A stretch of 64,000 nt of DNA from Salticus scenicus. Its lineage: Eukaryota > Arthropoda > Arachnida > Araneae > Salticidae. The DNA lies in assembly GCA_963930645.1 (NCBI GenBank), contig CAWVNO010002529.1, positions 496,001 to 560,000 of the forward strand. The letters run 5' to 3'. Shown here piece after piece: positions 57,237 through 64,000 of the stretch. Numbering within the stretch: the first letter of the stretch is position 1; each line of letters starts with the position of its first letter. A program made the position numbers and the translations under genes. A model generated the notes under the pieces. The model saw only the letters and a list, made by a program, of their open reading frames with translations, was not told the DNA's origin and did no database searches.

Positions 57237-58405
57237 ATTTGCGAGCAATTTTTGCAATTTAATTCTGTAACAAGAACTACAGGAAAAAATCTATCAGATA
57301 AAATATTAGAAAGTTTAACCAGTTACAGTATAGACTTATTGTACTTGCATGGACAAGACTACAATGAAGCAGCTTTAATGAGTGGGAGGTTCACAATTGT
57401 TCCAAGCCCACATTTCTGCAAAATATCTGCAAGCCTTATGCGTGTATTGTACATCATAGTTTAAATTTAGCAATTGGAAATGCTGTAACAGTGACTCAAA
57501 TAAGAAGCTGCACTGGGATAGTAGAAAAGGCGTATAATTTTTTTAATACACCTGAGAGACAAAGTGTATTAGTTGAAAATATCAATATGTGTGCACCATA
57601 AAGTAAGCAGCAGAAACTGTGTTAAATTTGCCCAACCAGGTGGGTTAAACAACATGAAGACATTATGACTATGGTTGCATTATACAATGCAGTCATTCAT
57701 AGTCTTGATGTCATAACATAGTGGGAAGACAGAGATCCGTCATCCAATGCAAAAATTCCAACTGATTTGTTATGTGAATATGAACCTTATGGATTTTTAA
57801 TAGCATTATTTAGCTTGCAAAATATATTTGCCTACACCTTGCCATTATCAAAATTATTATTCTTGTTTCAAAGGTATTTATGAAGAAACAAGTAAAAAAG
57901 CTAACGATTTTGATATTAATATTAAAAAACCAAGAACCGCAGTAAAGTAAACATTACGGTCCAACATTCCATCTGATTCTGTTGAAGAATGGAAAAGATG
58001 TTCCAGATGCAAAGATGTTGGAAACATTTCTGAAGTTATGCAAATTTTATGATAAAGGCTTACCATCCTTAAATCAAGCAGTTTTGGACGCCAAATTCAG
58101 ACTTTGGCATAAAAAATTTGAAAATGGTGTTATTGTTCCATGTATAAATGCCATTGAGGCAACTTTAAAATGTGAGAAATTAATATATCCAAACATATTT
58201 ACATTGCTAAAAATATTTGCAACACTTCCAATTGCAACAAGTGTAAATGGACTTTATCCACTTCATGAATTTATAAAACTTATTTAAGATCAAATATGGA
58301 TTAGCTCTGTTATATATAAGTAGACAAATTAAATTAAAGTGACTGCAATGGAAGTTTTAGATGAGATGTGCAAAAATGAGAGAAAATTGGATTTTATTAT
58401 TTAAA
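57237..58405 (+). pseudogene. hAT transposase remnant, ZMYM1-like
   Basis: Opens QFNSVTRTTGKNLSDKILES, then YLHGQDYNEAALMSGRF, AYNFFNTPERQSVLVEN near 57535, and CPTRWVKQHEDI near 57635. The C-terminal dimerisation block is near 58185 (YPNIFTLLKIFATLPIATS). This order matches ZMYM1/THAP12-type hAT proteins. Stops near 57463 and 57600 and several frameshifts at 57840-58000 make it a dead copy. Most of the N-terminus is missing, and the pogo MITE copy ends directly in front of it. No terminal repeats found. Confidence 0.75.
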
Positions 58406-58820
58406 TATATAAAATGAACGGACGGTCGACCAGTAGCGCAACTTTCGATATACTGGCCTTCCAATTGCCTGGTGACATCACTCAACTAAGATCTTTATTG
58501 CTTACTAGAAATTTCTCTCTCGTTTGCAACTTCCCATTTCCCTTGCCATGTTTTACAGGTTTATTTGAATGCATGTTTCAAGCACATGATCTTATTTCAT
58601 TCTTATTTGTATGAATTTATTCATATGTAATATTGTTCCACTGAACAGAGATCTTCAGTATTATGTACAGGGTGATTATAAAAAAACTACCCTGATATAT
58701 AAGACCATAGCTACCATACCGTTCACAGTAACTGAATAAAATTTTGGTGGAAGATATTTACTCAAGAATAATATGAATAATAACAGTTAAACTCTTTACA
58801 GTTACAGTATTTCAAAAAGT
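58406..58820. other. No gene seen
   Basis: AT-rich. A 66-codon frame at 58414-58614 has no recognisable content. GTACAGGGTGATTATAAAAA near 58667 resembles an invertebrate transposon end, but no partner was found. Confidence 0.4.
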
Positions 58821-58879
58821 TCAACTGACAACACCTACTTTTTTTTATTGGAATGGGATCTCCATACCAAAAAGCCATA

Positions 58880-60383
58880 CAGTGGTGGACATAAATGACT
58901 CATATCTAATTTGACAAATAGTGAAAGAAAAGATTCAGAGCTTAAAAATGTTTTATCAAATACGTCAAAAACACAAATTTATTCTGTTATCATATATAAT
59001 TATTTTATAATAATATTTTCATACAATTTAATGATAAAATTAAAAACATAATGGACAAAATTATAAGACACCAACCGTTTTTTCCAAAGACAGTGGTCAA
59101 CATAATTAGTGTGATGCGATTCGGCATTGAATCTATCAATTCTAACAAAATATCGAAAGACAGTCCTTCAAAAGCACATTTTATAGCATTCTTTAGCATT
59201 TCACATATAAACTGCCTCCCATTTCGGTAAACTGCACGAGCTAAGTTCCTCCACAAGTTTTCGATGGGATTTACATCTGGGGAGCGAGAAGGCCACAGCA
59301 GAATGTTGATACTTTGCTCTAAAAGCCATTTTTTGTTTGTGTGATGCATGAATTGGCACATTATCGTGTTGGAAAATGTAGTTTTCGCCACCAAGAAGTT
59401 TACCGTATATGACTAGTTGATCTTTAAGAAGACTCTTACACTTTTCGGAATTCATTCTTGAATGCACAAAAACAATATCTGTTTTCCCTTGAGCCGAAAA
59501 ACCAGCCCAAAACATTACTGAGCCTCCACCCATTTGGCGGCTCATTAGTACATGAGAAGACTTCTGTAAATCATGCCAATAATATCGAAACCCATCAGGA
59601 CCATCCAGGTAAAACTTTTTTTTCATCAGAAAATAACAGAGTAACCATTTGGAGATCCAGGCCATAGTTTGTTTAGTGAGTTTAGACGCTCCATTTTGTG
59701 CAGGCTTAGAAGCGGGTTTTTTCTTCAATTTTTTATATTTCACATAGGAAGCATTATGCAACACCCTGTGAGTGGTTCTCCTTGAAAAATTCATTTTCAA
59801 AGCATTTTTAATGCCTGTAGTGGTCATCTTATTCTGTGTAGCGAGCGAATGCACATGGCGTCTGTCTCTCGAGTACAAGCAAGGAGTACGTCCAGATCTT
59901 TTAATCACCAATCCATTAATTCCTCTTTTCAAAACATTTCTAATTGCACATCTAGAGCGTTTAAAAACTTTTGAAATATTATTAATTGAAGCACCAGTCC
60001 ATTTAATCTCCAAATTTTGTGAATTTCACATCTTTTAATTCTGTACCTCATGTCATGTTTGTAAATGCGTGAAGTCTGTTATCGTCTGCTTTAGTTAACT
60101 GCTGACGTCATAACAGCATGCAGAAAATTCGCATATTGCACATTATTTTCGAAAGAAAGCAGGTGTTTTAATTAAAATGTTAGGGTGTCTTATAATTTTG
60201 TCCATGGTATTTTTAAATTTTTTTATTAAACTCTATAAAAATATCATTTCTGTAAAACAATTACGGGTGATAACAGAATAAATTTATGTTTTTGACGTAT
60301 TTGATAAAACATTTTTAAGCTCTGAATCTTTTATTTCACTATTTGTTAAATTAGATGGTGTCTTATAATTATGTCCACCACTG
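58880..60383 (-). mobile_element. Tc1-like transposon, IR/DR-type ends
   Basis: 1,504 bp between TA dinucleotides (58878-58879; 60384-60385), starting CAGTGGTGGACATAA and ending in its reverse complement. The terminal repeats are about 200 bp. In the right repeat an outer GGACATAATTATAAGACACC and an inner GGACAAAATTATAAGACACC are present, and the inner one recurs in the left repeat, the paired-site layout of IR/DR Tc1 elements. The host sequence without it is preserved in the right arm of the surrounding element. Confidence 0.9.
59005..60045 (-). pseudogene. Tc1-like transposase (DDE), frameshifted
   Basis: N-terminal helix-turn-helix (ASINNISKVFKRSRCAIRNV), then a second DNA-binding part (RTPCLYSRDRRHVHSLATQ). 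The catalytic core has FYLDGPDGFRYYWHDL near 59600, SRQMGGGSVMFWAGFSAQGK, FQHDNVPIHAS near 59365 (second Asp) and SRSPDVNPIENLW near 59275 (final Glu). The first catalytic Asp (FSDE) is only readable in a shifted frame at an A-run near 59625. Another shift falls near 59335. The start is also out of frame near 60014. Not functional. Confidence 0.88.
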
Positions 60384-60961
60384 TAAATAGTGTTGAAACG
60401 GTTCCTTTAGCACGAAAATTGCCAGCGCTAGAAGAAAAGAGAAAACAACTGTGATGTGCCTACCAGAAAAAGACTAATGACGTCACATTTCCCACTGAGT
60501 GTTCGACTTAGAGCTCCTATAAACGCATGCTGACTTGTGGAGGCTGGTTTACAGCCTCAACGTGTGGATTATATCCCATCTTAAATAAGAAGGAAGACGA
60601 CAACTTAAAACTAATCTTCATTCAACCTGACACTTTTACCGAAATCATCGCCATCTAAAACTGAAATCAACTTTTGACCTTGACACTTCCAATGTATCAC
60701 TTCTATGCTCCACTCGACATTTTCACCAAAAACCATTTCTGTCTAATGATGGATTTGACAGATGACCTTAAAACTTCGAACTCAACACACCTATGCTCAG
60801 CTCGATGCTGTCACTAAAACTACTACTATTCAACTCGAGATCTGTCTAGTGACCTTCACTTTTCCATCTCAACACATGTCATACTTTACAGACTCACATC
60901 GAAAATGATGCCTAAACTAAAGTTTAACAAATTAAGTTCTGAGTCAGCTTCTTTATTTTAG

Positions 60962-63315
60962 GTTGGTTGGTTGGTTGAATGCCTTTTTCTGGCGCAAGGT
61001 CCAAAGTAGGACATGCTGCGCCAAACAAACAGGTAAAAGAATAAAAAGAGCCTCTGGATGGGTTTACCCATCCAGAAAGTCATTAAAAAGTCACAGGACA
61101 AAAAAGAAACAAGATAAAATTAAATATAATAAAAACAGTGTATACAATAAAAAACAGATGTAAAATAGGATGAATTTGTAAACAATAAAATCAGATCTCA
61201 AAGTAAAAACAGATGTAAAATGGGATGAACATTGTAAAGAATAAAATCAAATGTCGAGATAAAAACCAGCCTCTTTAAAAAAATTTGTCACGTGATGAGA
61301 ATTTGCACCTAAAAGGCTTGTCAAATTGGGTGAAGAATGACGTACAAATGACGAAGGCAAGGGCAGTTGGTGAGAATATGGCGAATGGTTAGTGCACTAA
61401 AATGACATTTTGGACAATCAGGTTGTTGTTCTCCAAGCAATAAGTATTTATGTTTGAGTCTTGAATGCCCAATTCTTAGTCTAGTAATAACGACATCATA
61501 TTTTCTAGGGGTGAGTGTTGGCCAGATTGAAATTTCAGGTTTTATTTCTTGCAATTTGTTATTGTTTTGGTTATTCCACTCCCTTTGCCAAATATTTTTA
61601 AAATAGTTTTTAAGTGTGTGCTTCATGTCATCGTAAGGTACAGGACAGTTTAAAAGTAGAGAAGCCTGCCTTGCGGCCTTGTCTGCTGCTTCATTTCCTT
61701 TAATGCCAACATGGCCAGGAACCCAGCAAAACAAAATGTTGAATCCCTTTTTGAGAAGGTCGTTGTAAGTTTTGAGAATTGATATGAAGGACAGGTTACA
61801 AGAGTTAGAAGAGAGAGAGTCAAGAACACTCTTCGAGTCGGTATAGATAATGAATTTCCTCCTCCGATGAGATGAAATAATGTTAAGAGCAACCTCAACC
61901 GCAAAAAACTCTGCAGAGAAAATAGAAAATGAATTAGGGAGTTGATAGCTAAATGTAGCGTTATCAATGATGATACCACAACCGACTTTATTAGTTGTCT
62001 TGGAGCCGTCAGTAAAAATCTCGACATAGTCCTTATACTCAGAATGATGAGAAGAGAAAAGTGCTTGAAAAATGGAAGCATGTGTGTTAGATTTGTCAAA
62101 CCCCTTAAATGGATGAAGACAAGAAATAACTTGGAAATTCCAAGGCGTCATGTTTAAAAGTGACCGAGGACGAATTTTGGTATGAATGTGAGAGGTGCCA
62201 GCAAGAAAGCTCTTAATTCTAAGAGCGAAATGTGGGATGCAAGATGGGCGATTCACATAAAGATTATGATCGTTACTATTTAAAAGTGAATGAAGTGGAT
62301 GATTAGGATGTGAAAGGATGCGAAAGTACAATTCACAAGAAAGTCTTTGTCATGTCAGTGAGAGAAGGCTCCACACAGTCAACATATAAACTAAGGACTG
62401 GAGTCGTGCGGAAAGCACCTGAGCAAATTCTGAGTGCACTGTGATGTGTTGTGTCAAGTTTTTTTAATATAGGAGTGAGGGGCTGAACCACAAACCTGAC
62501 ATGCATAATCAAGTTTGGAGCGAATAGTAGCACGATAAATTTTAAGTAAAGATGGGCGGTCTGCTCCCCAAGAGGTATTAGAAAGTACTTTTAAAATATT
62601 AAGTGCTCTGTCACATTTAGTCCTCAAGTGTAAAATATGTGGCAAAAAGTTCAGTTTTCTGTCAAAAATAACACCCAGAAAGCGAGCAGTGTCAACAACT
62701 GAAATTGGCCTGTTGTTTATTAAAATCTCTGGATCAGGATGAAGACCTCGTTTACGACAAAAATGCATACATTGTGTTTTGTCAGTAGAAAATTTAAACC
62801 CATTTTTATTTGTCCATTTAATTATGTTTTTTATAGCAAGTTGTAATTGACGTTCAATGAAACGCATGTCATTTCCCTGGCAAGAAATTTGCAGGTCGTC
62901 AACATATAAACTTCCATGAACACTTGGAGGCAATTGTTTAAGAATATTATTTATTTTTAAAGAAAAAAGCGTAACGCTCAAAACACTGCCTTGAGGCGCA
63001 CATTCCTCTTGAAAATAAAAATCTGAATAAACTGATCCTATACGAACTTGAAAGCGTCTGGCTCTTAAAAAGTTTTGAATGAAAATGGGGAAATTTCCTC
63101 TAAAGTCCAAATTAAAAAGATCTTTTAAAATACCATAGCGCCATGTCTTGTCATAAGCTTTTTCTATATCGAAAAAAATTGAAACCAAATGGTTACGTCT
63201 CACATTAGCTTTGCGGATATTTGTCTCTAATAATAAAATATTGTCAACCGTTGAACGGCCTCGTCGGAAACCACTTTGCCATAGAGAAATCAAATTACTT
63301 TTTTCTAAAATGTAT
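60962..63315 (-). mobile_element. LINE copy G, 5'-truncated
   Basis: Tail GTTGGTTGGTTG at 60962; 5' truncation inside RT at 63315. The target duplication CTTTATTTTAG (60951-60961; 63316-63326) may extend by one G. The 3' UTR hairpin is near 61056 and the TGGCGCA stem near 60990-61023. Confidence 0.93.
61321..63315 (-). pseudogene. LINE G ORF2, RT to C-terminus
   Basis: Reads SGFRRGRSTVDNILLLETN, FFDIEKAYDKTWRYGIL, SLYVDDLQISCQGNDM (YVDD near 62900), then RNase H with FTDGSKTTNKVGCGI, YTDSKSVLDSL near 61835 and CWVPGHVGIKGNEAADKAAR. Breaks: an extra T near 62461, a two-base loss near 62350, and a loss near 61335 that removes the usual C-terminus. EECAPQGSVLS replaces the EEGVPQGSVLS seen in E. 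Confidence 0.88.
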
Positions 63316-63706
63316 CTTTATTTTAGGAAGTGTTGCATTGGAAGTGTCAAGGCCAAAAGTTATTTCAGTGTTAGATGGTGAAAATGTCAGGTTGAACAAA
63401 GATTAGTTTTAAGTGGTCTTTAGTTTACTCCTTTACACACTTCTTACTTAAGATGGGAGATAATCCACATGTTGAGGCTGTAAACCAGCCTTCACAAGTC
63501 AGCTTGTGTTTAAAAGAGCTCTAAGATGAAGACTCAGTGGGAAATGTGATGTCATTAGACTTGTTCTGGTAGACACATCACAGTTGTTTTCTCATTTCTT
63601 CTTAGCGCTGGCAATTTTCGTGCTACAGGTACCGTTTCAACGCTGTTTATGGTTTTTTGGTATGGAGATTCCATTCCAATAAAAAAATGTAGGTGTTGCC
63701 ATTTGA

Positions 63707-64000
63707 AAAAGGAGAGACAGTTCTCGTGAAAATTTTTTCATTCATGATGGTACCAGCTAGGCATTTCCCACATAATATTCATTGCCAAGGTCACCAAGTC
63801 TGCATTAGAGCAGCTATATCAATGAATAAATTTCTAAATTAAATTAAAGGCACACTTTATATCAGCATTTTATGTATAACATAAATTGTTTCTTAAAGAT
63901 TTGCTACTCAAATGAGGGTCTAAGATGTAAATAAATGAAATTATTCTAAAATCTGCAAAACACTTCATTTTAATCTGTGCAGATTTTTGAGAATGTGCTG
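63707..64000. other. No gene seen to window end
   Basis: AT-rich single-copy-looking sequence beyond the inverted-repeat element. Nothing supported. Confidence 0.5.

Larger units (their letters stand above)
58821..63706. mobile_element. Inverted-repeat element hosting Tc1 and LINE G
   Basis: The left arm (58821-58877 plus 60386-about 60707) and the right arm (about 63328-63706) are reverse complements. Shared landmarks are AACACCTAC with TATTGGAATGG, GTTGAAACGG, CACGAAAATTGCCAGCGCT, CATCTTAA, and CCTTGACACTTCCAATG. The spacer is about 60708-60961. Without the Tc1 and LINE G it is about 1 kb with arms near 0.38 kb. No ORF, so it is a MITE or foldback-type element of unknown class. Confidence 0.7.

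Noticed and set aside
1..64000. CRISPR array or bacterial features
   Set aside because: All periodic repeats have long or irregular units without spacers, and genes have introns; the DNA is eukaryotic.

Overview
The window is AT-rich eukaryotic intergenic DNA made almost entirely of nested transposable elements. Short AT-rich introns, Tigger, hAT, Tc1, MULE, gypsy and Polinton remnants, and many copies of one non-LTR retrotransposon with an RNase H domain point to an arthropod. I think an arachnid, probably a spider, is most likely, but that is inference from memory of similar repeats and was not searched. No rRNA, CRISPR, bacterial operon or clearly intact conserved host gene was seen.

Layout. 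0-1.3 kb: a possible short first exon and a decayed BESS-motif reading frame. 1.8-11.9 kb: a Tigger/pogo element split by a LINE (copy A, 16-bp target duplication) and abutting a truncated gypsy-like pol. 11.9-12.4 kb: two well-formed 5' exons of an unidentified minus-strand gene with a CpG-containing upstream region. 12.6-24.4 kb: a decayed minus-strand gene of a transposase-like family I cannot name (TDG and DGIGG motifs), with repeated short motifs on both sides. It is split by a composite LINE (C, B and D) flanked by an 11-bp duplication. 24.4-28.7 kb: a full hAT element with an 8-bp duplication, whose intron has collected a pogo MITE and a TTAA MITE. 28.7-34.7 kb: tandem repeats, a MULE remnant and SINEs.

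34,762-52,763 is the main discovery: an element with AG...CT ends, a perfect 6-bp target duplication (TATATG) and inverted arms of 2.2-2.5 kb. The arms carry fragments of a Polinton/Maverick-type protein-primed DNA polymerase B. A 5.5-kb core holds an intron-containing RING-H2 gene, an intron-containing acidic ORF and several unidentified small ORFs. Two LINEs (E and F) sit in the left arm only, and the right arm keeps both empty sites. By coordinate arithmetic the element was about 10.3 kb before the LINEs arrived. It lacks a recognisable integrase, ATPase or capsid gene, so it looks like a non-autonomous or degenerate Polinton relative.

53-64 kb: SINEs, an 81-bp LINE stub with its own duplication, a TTAA MITE, MULE and hAT (ZMYM1-like) remnants, and a Tc1 element with IR/DR-type ends. 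The Tc1 and LINE G are both nested in an inverted-repeat element.

How the parts relate: the LINE copies share a GC-rich 5' end, ORF1 with three zinc knuckles, an A-rich ORF1/ORF2 gap, ORF2 (endonuclease, RT, RNase H), two 3' stem-loops and a (CAAC)n tail. Copies E, F, C/D and G keep exact target duplications, so the order of insertion can be read directly.
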